Shown here: positions 17,118 through 26,262 of the stretch, in pieces
Layout of the letters: each line of letters opens with the position of its first letter
How positions within the stretch are numbered: position 1 is the first letter of the stretch
DNA from: Halorubrum rubrum
GTDB taxonomy: Archaea; Halobacteriota; Halobacteria; Halobacteriales; Haloferacaceae
Direction of reading: 5' to 3'
Assembly: GCF_024494685.1 (NCBI RefSeq)
Contig: NZ_JANHDM010000004.1
Coordinates: 124,001-188,000, forward strand
Length of the DNA stretch: 64,000 nucleotides
Notes under the pieces: model-generated
Databases searched by the model: none
What the model was told of the DNA's origin: nothing
What the model saw: only the letters and a program-made list of their open reading frames with translations
Position numbers and translations under genes: made by a program

Positions 17118-20100
17118 ATGAGCCAGCGAACCGACACCGCCGAGGAGGACGACGCTCCCCTCGACCTCCTCAAGCGGTGGTACCACGTCCCGGCCCTCCT
17201 CGGGATACTGGTCTTCATGCTGTGGACCCGCCTCCGATCGTACGGCAACTTCGTCCGCGACGGCGAGGTGTACTTCCGCGGGAACGACCCGTGGTACCAC
17301 CTCCGCGAGACGAGCTACCTCCTCGAGAACTGGCCGAACACGCTCCCGTACGACGTGTGGACCGGGTTCCCGTTCGGGAATCAGGCGGGACAGTTCGGCA
17401 CCCTCTGGGACCACATCATGGCCGTGGGCATCTGGATCGCCGGTCCGATCATGGGCGGCCCCGAGGAGGTCATGCTCGTCATGGCACCCATCGCGGGAGC
17501 CCTCGTCGCGGTCCCGACGTACTTCATCGCGCGGCGATTCGTCGACCGCCCGGCCGCCCTCGTGGCGTCCGGCGTGCTCGCGCTCCTTCCGGGCACGTTC
17601 TTCACCTACTCGCTCGTCGGGTTCCCCGACCACAGTGCGGCCGAGGTGTTCTTCCAGTCGGTCGCCGTCCTCGCGTTCCTCGTCGCCTTCGCGGCCGCGG
17701 AGCGTGACGTGCCCGTCTGGGAGCTCGTCGTCGACCGCGACTGGGACGCCCTCCGCCGCCCCGTCGCGTACGCCGCCGCCGCCGGCGTCGCGCTCGGCCT
17801 CTACATCTGGACGTGGCAGCCGGGGATCCTGATGGTCGGGTTCACCGGCGTCTACCTCGCGCTCAAGATCACGAGCGACACGTACCACGGCAGGAGCCCG
17901 GAACCGATCGCCTTCGCCGGATCCGTCTCGATGGGCGTCGCCGGACTGATGCAGCTGATCCCCCTCGACACGTTCTCGTTCGACGTGACGGGCTACTCGC
18001 TGCTCCAGGTGATCCTCCCGATCGGCGTCGCCGTCGGCGCGGTCTTCCTCGCGTGGCTCGCCCGCCAGTGGGAGTCACGCGAGCTCGAAACCGAGACGTA
18101 TCCGGCGGCGGTCGGCGGTCTGATCGTCGCGTCCGCCGGATTCCTGTGGCTCGCGCTTCCGTCGCTGTGGTCGACGCTCTCGAGTAACCTCCTGAACTTC
18201 GTCGGCTTCAGCGCGAGCGCCAGCTTCCAGACGATCGGGGAGGGTGCGCCACCGCTTCAGGACGCCTCCTTCGCGGAATTCGTCCTCGGTCAGTACGGTC
18301 TCGCCTTCTTCCTCGCGCTCGCGGCGGTCCTCTACGTCGTCGCGCGCCCGCTCTACCGCTCCGAGGACCCGAACCACACGCTGTACATTCCGGCCGCACT
18401 CGCGGTCGTCGGCTCCGTCTACGCGGTACCCCAGCTGTACGGCGCGGTCGGCGGCCTCGTCGGCGTGGGCTGGCAGGTGGTCGGGCTCGTGCTCGCGGCG
18501 GGGTTCCTCGTCGGCGCGACGTTCCTCGTCGAGTACGACGCCGAGGAGCTCTACTTCGTCGTGTGGGCGGCGTTCATCGGAAGCGCCGCGTTCACCCAGA
18601 GCCGCTTCAACTACTACCTCGCGGTGGTCGTCGCGGTCGGCGCGGCGTACTTCCTCCAGGTCGTCTTCGACGCGATCGACCTCACCTCGCTCCGTGCCCT
18701 CCGCGAGATCGAGGGGTGGCAGGTCCTGACCGCGGTCGCGGTGCTCGCGGTCCTCCTCGTGCCGCTCGTGGGGGTCGCCACGCCGGTGTGGACCGCGGGC
18801 AACTCGACCGGACCGGGCAGCGTCGTCGAGTGGGACGAGAGCCTCCAGTGGATGAACGACGAGACGCCGCACCCCGGCGAACTGGAGGGTGCCGACAACT
18901 CCATGGAGTACTACGGAACCTACGAACGCCCCGCCGACGGCGACTTCGACTACCCGGAGGGCGCGTACGGCGTCCAGTCGTGGTGGGACTACGGCCACTG
19001 GATCACCACCCGCGCCGAGCGGATCCCCAACGCCAACCCGTTCCAGCAGAACGCCGCCGAGGCGGCGAACTACCTGCTTGCGCCGAGCGAGGACGCCGCG
19101 CGGGAGGTGCTCGCGAGCCAGAGCGAGGAGGGCGAACACACCCGATACGTGATGGTCGACCGCGAGATGGCCTCGCCGAACTCCAAGTTCGGCGCGCCCG
19201 TGACGTTCTACGACGAGGGGAACGTGACGCGGGAGGACTTCAACCGACCCATCTACCGACAGGGTCAGCAGGGCGGGTTCGGTACGGTGATGCAGGTGAA
19301 CACTCAGCGTTACCACGAGAGCCAGATGATCCGGCTGTACGAACACTACGGCAGCGCGGTCGAGCCCGAGCCGGTCGTGGTCGACTGGGAGACGCAGACG
19401 GCGGAGACGGCGGACGGCGAACGGGTCGAACTCGCCGTGCTCCCCGAGGATCCACGGTCGATGGTCCGCCAGTTCGAGAACGTCTCCGCGGCCCGCGAGT
19501 ACGTCGAGGAGGACGGGAGCGCCCAGGTCGGCGGGGTCGGCGGGCTTCCGTCCGAGCGCGTCGACGCGCTCGAACACCACCGGCTCGTCCACGCGACCGA
19601 GTCGCAAGGGCAGTCGGCCTCGGCACGACAGGTGCGGGTGCTCCAGCAGCTCGGCGTGGACTTCGAGGAGGTCCTCGGCGAATCCGCGCTCGCCGCGTTC
19701 CAGGATAACTGGGTGAAGACGTTCGAGCGCGTCCCCGGCGCGACGATCGAGGGAAGCGGCGCGGAGCCGGGCGAGGAAGTTCGAGCGGCCGTCGAAATGG
19801 AGAAACCTTCCGGCGAGACGTTCGTCTATCAACAGTACACAGAGGCCGATAACGATGGTAACTTCGAGTTCACAGTGCCGTACTCGACGACCGGATACGA
19901 CGAGTTCGGGCCTGAGGAGGGGTACACCAATACGAGCGTGCGGGCGACCGGTCCCTACGAGGTCACGACGGGTGTGGCGTCAGGCGACGACGACGTGACC
20001 CCACAGGCCGGACGGGTGAACGTCACCGAGGCACAGGTGATCGGCGAGGATGACGCCGCCGCGACCGTCGAACTCGAACAGGTCCTGTCGGGAGACGACG

Positions 20101-20204
20101 GTGGAAGCGGGTCCGACGAAGGCAGTACCGGCACAGCCGACGACGAGACGAACGAGTCGAGCGGCTCGCTCGTCGCCCCCGAACGCGTCGCCGTGGCCAC
20201 CTGA
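17118..20204 (+). CDS. aglB: Oligosaccharyltransferase AglB (STT3 family, GT66)
   Basis: The 1028-aa catalytic subunit that transfers the dolichol-linked glycan to Asn in N-x-S/T on the outer face. The N-terminal half is polytopic (about 13 TM helices). The first acidic catalytic loop is 'YFRGNDPWYHLRETSYLLENW' at about residues 53-73, followed by 'GFPDHSAAE'. The soluble C-terminal half begins near residue 570 and holds the hallmark WWDYG at 622-626 (VQSWWDYGHWITT). A 'VMVDREMASPNSKF' segment occupies the region where archaeal DK-type motifs are found. The acidic C-terminal tail, about 25 residues of Gly/Ser/Asp, ends in VAPERVAVAT. Full length for the family. The DUF368 gene follows after 5 nt. 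Confidence 0.95.
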   Translation: MSQRTDTAEEDDAPLDLLKRWYHVPALLGILVFMLWTRLRSYGNFVRDGEVYFRGNDPWYHLRETSYLLENWPNTLPYDVWTGFPFGNQAGQFGTLWDHIMAVGIWIAGPIMGGPEEVMLVMAPIAGALVAVPTYFIARRFVDRPAALVASGVLALLPGTFFTYSLVGFPDHSAAEVFFQSVAVLAFLVAFAAAERDVPVWELVVDRDWDALRRPVAYAAAAGVALGLYIWTWQPGILMVGFTGVYLALKITSDTYHGRSPEPIAFAGSVSMGVAGLMQLIPLDTFSFDVTGYSLLQVILPIGVAVGAVFLAWLARQWESRELETETYPAAVGGLIVASAGFLWLALPSLWSTLSSNLLNFVGFSASASFQTIGEGAPPLQDASFAEFVLGQYGLAFFLALAAVLYVVARPLYRSEDPNHTLYIPAALAVVGSVYAVPQLYGAVGGLVGVGWQVVGLVLAAGFLVGATFLVEYDAEELYFVVWAAFIGSAAFTQSRFNYYLAVVVAVGAAYFLQVVFDAIDLTSLRALREIEGWQVLTAVAVLAVLLVPLVGVATPVWTAGNSTGPGSVVEWDESLQWMNDETPHPGELEGADNSMEYYGTYERPADGDFDYPEGAYGVQSWWDYGHWITTRAERIPNANPFQQNAAEAANYLLAPSEDAAREVLASQSEEGEHTRYVMVDREMASPNSKFGAPVTFYDEGNVTREDFNRPIYRQGQQGGFGTVMQVNTQRYHESQMIRLYEHYGSAVEPEPVVVDWETQTAETADGERVELAVLPEDPRSMVRQFENVSAAREYVEEDGSAQVGGVGGLPSERVDALEHHRLVHATESQGQSASARQVRVLQQLGVDFEEVLGESALAAFQDNWVKTFERVPGATIEGSGAEPGEEVRAAVEMEKPSGETFVYQQYTEADNDGNFEFTVPYSTTGYDEFGPEEGYTNTSVRATGPYEVTTGVASGDDDVTPQAGRVNVTEAQVIGEDDAAATVELEQVLSGDDGGSGSDEGSTGTADDETNESSGSLVAPERVAVAT

Positions 20205-20209
20205 TCCGG

Positions 20210-21154
20210 ATGGCGGACGTTCGGGACTGGCTCGTCGTGTACCTGAAGGGGCTGGCGATGGGGTCCGCCGACGCGGTTCCGGGCGTCTCGGGCGGCACCA
20301 TCGCGCTCATCGTCGGTATCTACGAGCGGCTGATCGCGGCGGTGACCGCGATCGATCCCGACCGGATCGCGCGCGTGCTCGCCGGGATACGAGCGAGCGA
20401 CCGCGCCGACGCGCGGGCCGCGTTCCGCGAGGTCGACGGGGGGTTCCTCACCGTCCTCGGCGCGGGGATCGGAACCGCCGTCGTCCTCGTGTTGAGCCTC
20501 GTCGACGCGCTCCTCGCGGCGGTTCCCGTCGCGACGTACGGGTTCTTCTTCGGGCTGATCGCCGCCTCCGCGTTCGTGCTCTACGGCGCGGTCGATCTGG
20601 AGACGACGGGCAGGAAGGCGGCGGCGGTCTGCGGCTTTCTCGCGGCGTTTCTCGCGTCGGGGTACGCCGCGACCGCGCTCGGCCACGCGCTCCCGGTCGT
20701 CTTCTTCTCGGGGGCGGTCGCGGTCAGCGCGATGGTCCTCCCCGGCCTCTCGGGATCGCTGCTCCTGGTCGTCCTCGGACAGTACGAGTTCATGTCGGGG
20801 ACGCTCGGCGCGTTCCTCGACGGGATCGCCGCGGCGGCCGCGGGCGAGGGAACCGCCGGGATCGTCGGGGCCCTCCCGCCGATCGTCGCGTTCCTCGCCG
20901 GCGGGGTCCTCGGGCTGTTCACGATCGCCCACGCGGTTCGACGCGCGCTCGAGGCCGCCCGCGCCGCGACGCTCGCGTTCCTCGTGAGCCTGATCGTCGG
21001 CGCGCTCCGCGCTCCGGTGATCGAGGTCTCGATGCGGCTCGCCGACTCTGGCGGGACGTGGGGCGAGGCGTTCCCGCGATTCGCGGCCGCCGCGGTCGCC
21101 GGCGCGGTCGCCGTGATCGCGATCGATCGGCACGCGGGCGTCCTCGAGTACTGA
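20210..21154 (+). CDS. DUF368 (PopT-type) polyprenyl-phosphate transporter
   Basis: This 314-aa polytopic protein has the DUF368 signature at its start ('YLKGLAMGSADAVPGVSGGTIALIVGIYERLI') and a second, symmetry-related motif ('VSAMVLPGLSGSLLLVVLGQYE'). In bacteria, DUF368 proteins (PopT) return undecaprenyl phosphate from the outer to the inner leaflet. In this archaeon the matching carrier is dolichyl phosphate, released by AglB. It begins 5 nt after aglB on the same strand, so it is almost certainly co-transcribed. That placement suggests a role in dolichyl-phosphate recycling; the substrate is an inference. Confidence 0.85.
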   Translation: MADVRDWLVVYLKGLAMGSADAVPGVSGGTIALIVGIYERLIAAVTAIDPDRIARVLAGIRASDRADARAAFREVDGGFLTVLGAGIGTAVVLVLSLVDALLAAVPVATYGFFFGLIAASAFVLYGAVDLETTGRKAAAVCGFLAAFLASGYAATALGHALPVVFFSGAVAVSAMVLPGLSGSLLLVVLGQYEFMSGTLGAFLDGIAAAAAGEGTAGIVGALPPIVAFLAGGVLGLFTIAHAVRRALEAARAATLAFLVSLIVGALRAPVIEVSMRLADSGGTWGEAFPRFAAAAVAGAVAVIAIDRHAGVLEY

Positions 21155-21174
21155 GTTCGACCGCGGCCGCCCTG

Positions 21175-21840
21175 TTATACCACCTTCGTCGAGACGGCGA
21201 TCCCCTCGCCGACCGGGAGAATCACGGTCTCGACCGCGTCGTCGCTCCGAACCACGTCGACGTACTCGCCGATCCCGCGGGTCGCCGCGTCGACGTCGGC
21301 GCTCGGCAACGGCTCGCCGTCCGCCGCGTGAGCGACCAGGCGCTCGAAGTCGACGGGTCCGGCGGTCACGTTGTCGGCGACCACGACGCCGCCGGTTCGG
21401 AGCGTGGGGAGGACGGACCGATAGGCGTCCACGTAGCTCGCCTTCCGGTGGTCGATCAGGACGGCGTCGAAGGGGCCGTCGTACCGATCGATCGTCTCCA
21501 TCGCGTCGCCGACTTCGAAGGTCACGCGGTCGGCGTAGCCGTACTCGTCGGCGAACTCGCGGCCGCGCTCGGCCTCCTCGGCGTCGAACTCGGTACAGAC
21601 GACCGTATCGGCACCGCCCCGGAGGAACCACGTCGCCGAGTAGCCGAAACCGGAGCCGAACTCGAAGACGCGCTCGGCGTCGGCCAGCCGCGCGAGGAGC
21701 CGGAGGACGGCTCCCGCTTCCGGGCCGATGATCGGGAACCTCCACTCGTCGGCGAGCGCGGCCATCTCAGCCTGGACCGCCGTGTGTTCGGGTGCCGTCG
21801 CCGCGAGGAACCGCCTGGTGTGCTCGGGTAGGACGTCCAT
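21175..21840 (-). CDS. SAM-dependent O-methyltransferase
   Basis: A 221-aa class I methyltransferase of the catechol/caffeoyl-CoA O-methyltransferase group. I start it at MDVLPEHTRRF because the twelve codons upstream are atypical. SAM-binding motif I is 'VFEFGSGFGYSATWFL', followed by 'VVCTEFDAEEAERG', 'FDAVLIDHRKASYVDAYRS' (metal-site Asp region) and 'GGVVVADNVTAG' (a second metal-site Asp). Substrate unknown. Its end lies 20 nt from the end of the DUF368 gene (convergent). Confidence 0.8.
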   Translation of the reverse strand: MDVLPEHTRRFLAATAPEHTAVQAEMAALADEWRFPIIGPEAGAVLRLLARLADAERVFEFGSGFGYSATWFLRGGADTVVCTEFDAEEAERGREFADEYGYADRVTFEVGDAMETIDRYDGPFDAVLIDHRKASYVDAYRSVLPTLRTGGVVVADNVTAGPVDFERLVAHAADGEPLPSADVDAATRGIGEYVDVVRSDDAVETVILPVGEGIAVSTKVV

Positions 21841-22018
21841 GCGGGCGGATCGGGGCCACGACATAAAACCGTCCACGTCGACGAGCCGCCCACGTCGGCG
21901 ACCGCGTTATCGACTCGAGCCGGTTCGCGTCCCTCCGGTTCCGCCGGAACGCCGGACCACCGGACCGCCGGCGGGGTCGGGTCAACCGTTAAGTCGCGGT
22001 CGGTCGACCGTGTAGGTA

Positions 22019-23695
22019 ATGTACGACCCCGAGGAGCTTGCCGAGATCCGGGAGGCGAAGGAGTCCTGGGAGGAGGGAACCTACGGCGACACCGTCGACC
22101 GGTTCGGGGAGCGCGAGGAGGAGTTCACGACCGACACCGGCGGCCAGTCGGTCGACCCGCTGTACACCCCCGCCGACGTCGCCGATCACGACTACCGCGA
22201 GGACGCCGGGTTCCCCGGCGAGGAGCCGTACACGCGCGGCGTCTACTCGACGATGCACCGCGGCCGGCTCTGGACGATGCGGCAGTACGCCGGAATGGGC
22301 ACGGCCGCCGAGACCAACGAGCGGTTCCGGTACCTCATCGACGAGGGCTCCTCGGGGCTCTCGATGGCGTTCGACCTCCCGACGCAGATGGGGTACGACT
22401 CCGACGCCGCGATGGCCGAGGGGGAGGTCGGCCGCTCGGGGGTTGCCATCGACACGCTCGACGACTTCGAGACCGTCTTCTCCGGCATCCCCCTCGACGA
22501 GGTCTCCACGTCGATGACGATCAACGCGCCCGCCGCCGTGTTGCTCGCGATGTACGTCGCCATGGGCGACCAGCAGGGCGTCCCGAGATCGGAGCTGCGC
22601 GGGACGATCCAGAACGACATCATGAAGGAGTACGTCGCCCGGAACCTCTACATCTACCCGCCGGAGCCGTCCATGCGGCTCATCACCGATATCTTCGCGT
22701 TCTGCGCCGAGGAGGTCCCCGGATTCAACACCATCTCCATCTCGGGGTACCACATCCGAGAGGCCGGCTCGACGGCCGCCCAGGAGGTGGCGTTCACGCT
22801 CGCGAACGGGATCGAGTACGTCGAGGCCGCCCTCGACGCCGGACTGGACGTCGACGAGTTCGCCCCCCAGCTCTCCTTCTTCTTTAACGCCCACAACAAC
22901 GTCTTCGAGGAGGCGGCGAAGTTCCGGGCGGCCCGCCGGATGTGGGCGCAGATCATGGACGAGCGGTTCGACGCGACGGACCCCAAGTCCAAACAGCTGA
23001 AGTTCCACACCCAGACCGGCGGCTCCACGCTGACCGCCCAGCAGATCGAGAACAACGTGGTTCGAGTCGCCTACCAGGCGCTGGCGGCGGTGTTGGGGGG
23101 AACCCAGAGCCTCCACACGAACGGGAAGGACGAGGCGCTCGCGCTCCCCACCGAGAAGTCGGTGCGGACCGCCCTGCGCACCCAGCAGATCCTCGCACAC
23201 GAGTCGGGCGCGGCCGACACGATCGACCCGCTCGCCGGGAGCTACTACGTCGAGAGCCTCACCGACGGGATCGAGGAGGAGGCGTTCGAGATCCTGGCGG
23301 AGATCGACCGTCGCGGCGGCGCGCTCGAGGCGGTCGAGAGCCAGTGGGTCCAACGGCAGATCCAGGACGTCGCCTTCGAGCGCCAGCGTGAGATCGAGGA
23401 GGGCGAGCGCGTGATCGTCGGCGTCAACGAGTTCCGGGTGGACGAGGAGCCCGAGATGGACCTAGAGGAGGTCGATCCCGAACAGGAGGCCGAACAGCGC
23501 GAGCGGCTCGAGGGGGTCAAGGCCGGCCGCGACGACGAGGCGGTCGAGGCCGCGCTCGCCGCGGTCCGGGAGGCCGCCCGCGGCGGGGAGAACGTGATGC
23601 CCCCGATCGTCGACGCGGTGAAGGCGTACGCGACCGTCCAGGAGGTCTCGGACGTGTTCCGCGAGGAGTTCGGCGAGTACAGCCCCGGCCGATGA
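22019..23695 (+). CDS. mcmA1: Methylmalonyl-CoA mutase large (catalytic) subunit
   Basis: A 558-aa TIM-barrel domain of the B12-dependent acyl-CoA mutases, which interconvert (R)-methylmalonyl-CoA and succinyl-CoA in propionate and branched-chain amino-acid breakdown. Visible motifs: '[25 protein letters not shown]', '[17 protein letters not shown]', '[16 protein letters not shown]' and '[14 protein letters not shown]'. The B12-binding domain is absent, as in archaea where it is a separate small subunit, not found in this window. The stop overlaps the start of the next gene (ATGA). The epimerase gene is 1.4 kb downstream. A ttaag box lies about 27 nt before the ATG. Confidence 0.92.
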   Translation: MYDPEELAEIREAKESWEEGTYGDTVDRFGEREEEFTTDTGGQSVDPLYTPADVADHDYREDAGFPGEEPYTRGVYSTMHRGRLWTMRQYAGMGTAAETNERFRYLIDEGSSGLSMAFDLPTQMGYDSDAAMAEGEVGRSGVAIDTLDDFETVFSGIPLDEVSTSMTINAPAAVLLAMYVAMGDQQGVPRSELRGTIQNDIMKEYVARNLYIYPPEPSMRLITDIFAFCAEEVPGFNTISISGYHIREAGSTAAQEVAFTLANGIEYVEAALDAGLDVDEFAPQLSFFFNAHNNVFEEAAKFRAARRMWAQIMDERFDATDPKSKQLKFHTQTGGSTLTAQQIENNVVRVAYQALAAVLGGTQSLHTNGKDEALALPTEKSVRTALRTQQILAHESGAADTIDPLAGSYYVESLTDGIEEEAFEILAEIDRRGGALEAVESQWVQRQIQDVAFERQREIEEGERVIVGVNEFRVDEEPEMDLEEVDPEQEAEQRERLEGVKAGRDDEAVEAALAAVREAARGGENVMPPIVDAVKAYATVQEVSDVFREEFGEYSPGR

Positions 23696-24186
23696 CGTCC
23701 GCCGATCCGACGCCGACTGGCGATCCGACGACGTCCGCCGATCCGACGACGTTCACCGATCCGACGCCGACCGAGGGTGGAGGTCGCCGGCCGCCTCGAC
23801 GGCGATTCCTCGCCGCGGCCGGGGCGGCGGCGTCGGCCGCGCTCGCCGGCTGTGGCGGCGTGGTCCCGGAGACCGCCCCTGACGACGACGGCCCCAACGA
23901 GGTGACGGTCGAGAACGCCACCGACTCGGCGGTCGAGGTCGCGGTTCGCGTGGTGGACGGCGAGGGGGAGACTCTGTTCGGTCGCGTGTTCGCGCTCGAA
24001 CCCGAAACGATCGCGTCGCGTGACGGGTTCGAGGCGGTCCCCGAGGAGGTTCACGCGTTCACCGCGGACGGCCTCTCGCGAACGTGGCGGTACGACCCCG
24101 ACCTGCCGATCGAGTTCGAGTGTGAACCGAAGGACGTCGGGCTCACCCTCCGAGAGGACGCGATCGAGCCGTGGTACGGCTGCTGA
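23692..24186 (+). CDS. Tat lipoprotein with Thr/Pro-rich N-terminal repeat
   Basis: This 164-aa protein overlaps the mutase stop by 4 nt. An unusual 30-residue N-terminus carries repeats of DPTPT/DPTTSA before the Tat leader '[19 protein letters not shown]', whose final Cys forms a lipobox. The mature part is a small beta-rich domain starting '[22 protein letters not shown]', with a C-terminal '[23 protein letters not shown]' holding two Cys that could pair. Function unknown. A start nearer the RRRFL motif (such as an alternative codon) would remove the repeats, but no ATG is available there. Confidence 0.65.
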   Translation: MTSADPTPTGDPTTSADPTTFTDPTPTEGGGRRPPRRRFLAAAGAAASAALAGCGGVVPETAPDDDGPNEVTVENATDSAVEVAVRVVDGEGETLFGRVFALEPETIASRDGFEAVPEEVHAFTADGLSRTWRYDPDLPIEFECEPKDVGLTLREDAIEPWYGC

Positions 24187-24216
24187 GATCGGCTCGGGGG
24201 CGACTGACGACCGCCG

Positions 24217-25020
24217 TCAGCTCGCGCCGCGGACGACGTGGCCGTACTTCAACAGCGCGACGAACACCGCGCCGCCGAAGGCGTTTCCGATCGTCGCCAG
24301 CACGAGGAATCCGACGTAGTCAACCGGGGTGATCGCGGGCGACATGAACAGCCCGAACAACACCTCCACGTTGCCCGCGATCGAGTGGGGTAAATGGAGG
24401 AGCCCGATGGTTCCGGTGACGACCAACACGAGGATCAGCCGGCTCGTCGTCTCTTGGGCCGCCGCGATCAGCCACGCCAGGAGGCCCATCAGCCAGCCGG
24501 CGAAGACGCCGCCGACGAACAGCCACGGGAGGTCGTGGGTGACGAGTTTCAACGCGATCGTCTCGAACGCGGCCGGCGTCACGACGCCGAGTTCCGGCAT
24601 CAACAGGATCACGAGCAGGGTGAAACAGAGCCCCCCGACGAGGTTGCCGACGTACACCAGTCCCCAGAGCCGGCCCAGGTCGCGGAGCGACGCCTGACCG
24701 TCGAGGACCGGGATCACCGCCAGTGTGGTGTGTTCAGTGAACAGCTCCGACCTCCCGAGGATCACGAACATGAACCCGATCGAGTAGACGCCCGCCAACA
24801 GCAGCTCGGTGGTGAGGTCGCCGAATCCCCCCGGCGAGAGGGTCAACACCACCGCCATCATCAGCGGACCGAACCCGATGTCGAGCCCGGCGGACAGCCC
24901 CGAGAGCAGGAGTCCCGACCGCTCGCGGTTCATCTCGTGGAGCGCGCCCTCGAGGATCGTATCGAGGATGGTCCGGGAGGTCTTCTGCTCCGTCTGCGCG
25001 TCGGGGCTCTGGTCGGACAC
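24217..25020 (-). CDS. Formate/nitrite transporter family protein
   Basis: A 267-aa FNT-type channel with six TM helices. Recognisable segments are 'SGLSAGLDIGFGPLMMAVV', 'GRSELFTEHTTLAVIPVLDG', 'YVGNLVGGLCFTLLVI' and 'IGNAFGGAVFVALLKYGHV'; the E-L-F-T-E-H-T segment corresponds to the conserved pore-loop region of the family. I place the start at the GTG at 25020 (VSDQSPDAQTEQ); the much longer frame reaching 25656 runs over the divergent epimerase gene and is not coding in character. The transported anion (formate, nitrite, lactate or other) cannot be read from sequence. Confidence 0.82.
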   Translation of the reverse strand: MSDQSPDAQTEQKTSRTILDTILEGALHEMNRERSGLLLSGLSAGLDIGFGPLMMAVVLTLSPGGFGDLTTELLLAGVYSIGFMFVILGRSELFTEHTTLAVIPVLDGQASLRDLGRLWGLVYVGNLVGGLCFTLLVILLMPELGVVTPAAFETIALKLVTHDLPWLFVGGVFAGWLMGLLAWLIAAAQETTSRLILVLVVTGTIGLLHLPHSIAGNVEVLFGLFMSPAITPVDYVGFLVLATIGNAFGGAVFVALLKYGHVVRGAS

Positions 25021-25139
25021 GACTCGTTCGATCTCTCGTTCGGCGGCACCCAAACCTTTCCCTCCGGGCGGCTCCTGCCGCGACGGCCGGGTCGGTCGCG
25101 CCGCTCGACTATAAGTCGGAGCCGCGCCGTCCTTCCGGC

Positions 25140-25532
25140 ATGCGCTTCGATCACGTCGGCGTCGCCGCGCGCGACGCCGCCGAGCTGGCCGGCCTGTTCT
25201 CCGAACTCCTCGAGACGCCGGTCGCCCACGAGGAGACGTTCGACGGAATGCGCGTCGTCTTCCTCGAGTTCGACGACGGCGGCTACTTCGAGCTGCTGGA
25301 GCCGACGCGGGGGGGACCGATCGCCGACTACCTCGACCGCGAGGGGCCGGGGATCCACCACGTCGCGCTCGCGACGGACGACCTCTCCGCGGCGCTCGAC
25401 CGCGCCCGCGACTCCGGCGTCGACCTCGTCGACGAGGAGCCCCGGCCCGGCGCGTGGGGTCACGAGGTCGCGTTCCTCCACCCCCGGTCGACCGGCGGGG
25501 TGCTCGTGGAGTTCGTCGACCCCGACCACTGA
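25140..25532 (+). CDS. mce: Methylmalonyl-CoA epimerase
   Basis: A 130-aa vicinal-oxygen-chelate protein that converts (S)- to (R)-methylmalonyl-CoA, the substrate of the mutase encoded upstream. Metal ligands expected for the family are visible in 'RFDHVGVAARD' (His), 'GPGIHHVALATDD' (His) and the C-terminal 'GVLVEFVD' (Glu). Length is standard. An actataag element 29 nt upstream suggests a leaderless transcript, divergent from the FNT gene. Confidence 0.88.
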   Translation: MRFDHVGVAARDAAELAGLFSELLETPVAHEETFDGMRVVFLEFDDGGYFELLEPTRGGPIADYLDREGPGIHHVALATDDLSAALDRARDSGVDLVDEEPRPGAWGHEVAFLHPRSTGGVLVEFVDPDH

Positions 25533-25558
25533 GCGGACCACTGAGTTCGACGGCTCCG

Positions 25559-26206
25559 TCACCCGCCGTCCCGGCGGCGGCCGAGGAGCCCGATCGCCAT
25601 CCGCCGGGCGACGTACGCGACCGCGTTGGACGCGTGGAGGACGACGAGAAGCCCACAGAGCGCGACCGGCACCGCTAAGGCCGCCTCCGGGAGGGTATCG
25701 ATCGTCCACGTGACCGGATCGCCGTTGACGGTCCCGAACTCGACCGTGTACGGGTACCGGACCGGCGCGGCGACGAGCGAGAGCACGGTCGCGATCCCGA
25801 ACAGGAGAAACACCGCGGGGACGGCGATCCAGACCTTCAACGAGAGGAACCCGAGTCCCCTCCACGTCGACGACGCGTCGACGTACCCCTTCGCGAGCGG
25901 GAGCAACCCGTCGGCGTCGTCGGGGACGTCGTCCGGACGCCGGAGGTCGAGCGACCACGCGGCGTTCGCCAGTCGGCGTTCGATCCCGGCGAGGAGTCGG
26001 GACCCGATCAGGGTCGCGAACAGGACCCCGACCCCGACGGCGACGACCGAGAGGAGGGTCCCGAACACGACCCCGAAGGTGAGCAGCATCGAGTAGGCGA
26101 TACCGAGCGGCGCACTGACGAGCAGGTACGCCAGGTTCGCGTACGTTCGACGGTCGGCGACGACGCCGACGACCGGAACGGCGGAGGGCTTACGGAGGGA
26201 GACCAT
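25559..26206 (-). CDS. Putative sensor-domain membrane protein
   Basis: A 215-aa membrane protein with the layout of the 'Sensor' domain found in actinobacteria and haloarchaea. Two TM helices lie near residues 20-65 ('LAYLLVSAPLGIAYSMLLTFG', 'LLSVVAVGVGVLFATLIG'), then 'STWRGLGFLSLKVWIAVPAVFLL', and a C-terminal pair around 'VPVALCGLLVVLHASNAVAYVAR'. No kinase or output domain is attached. The start at MVSLRKPSAV was chosen because the upstream frame is an antisense-like Arg-rich stretch. Confidence 0.7.
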   Translation of the reverse strand: MVSLRKPSAVPVVGVVADRRTYANLAYLLVSAPLGIAYSMLLTFGVVFGTLLSVVAVGVGVLFATLIGSRLLAGIERRLANAAWSLDLRRPDDVPDDADGLLPLAKGYVDASSTWRGLGFLSLKVWIAVPAVFLLFGIATVLSLVAAPVRYPYTVEFGTVNGDPVTWTIDTLPEAALAVPVALCGLLVVLHASNAVAYVARRMAIGLLGRRRDGG

Positions 26207-26262
26207 GTCGATTCGGCCGGCGGCTCGTGAAAAAACGGTTCCGCTCTCGGTTCGGGGGCAGG

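Noticed and set aside
24217-25656. Extended N-terminus for the FNT channel (479 aa)
   Set aside because: The extra 212 codons are Arg/Pro/Gly-rich and lie antisense to the epimerase gene. The FNT fold needs only the part from 25020.
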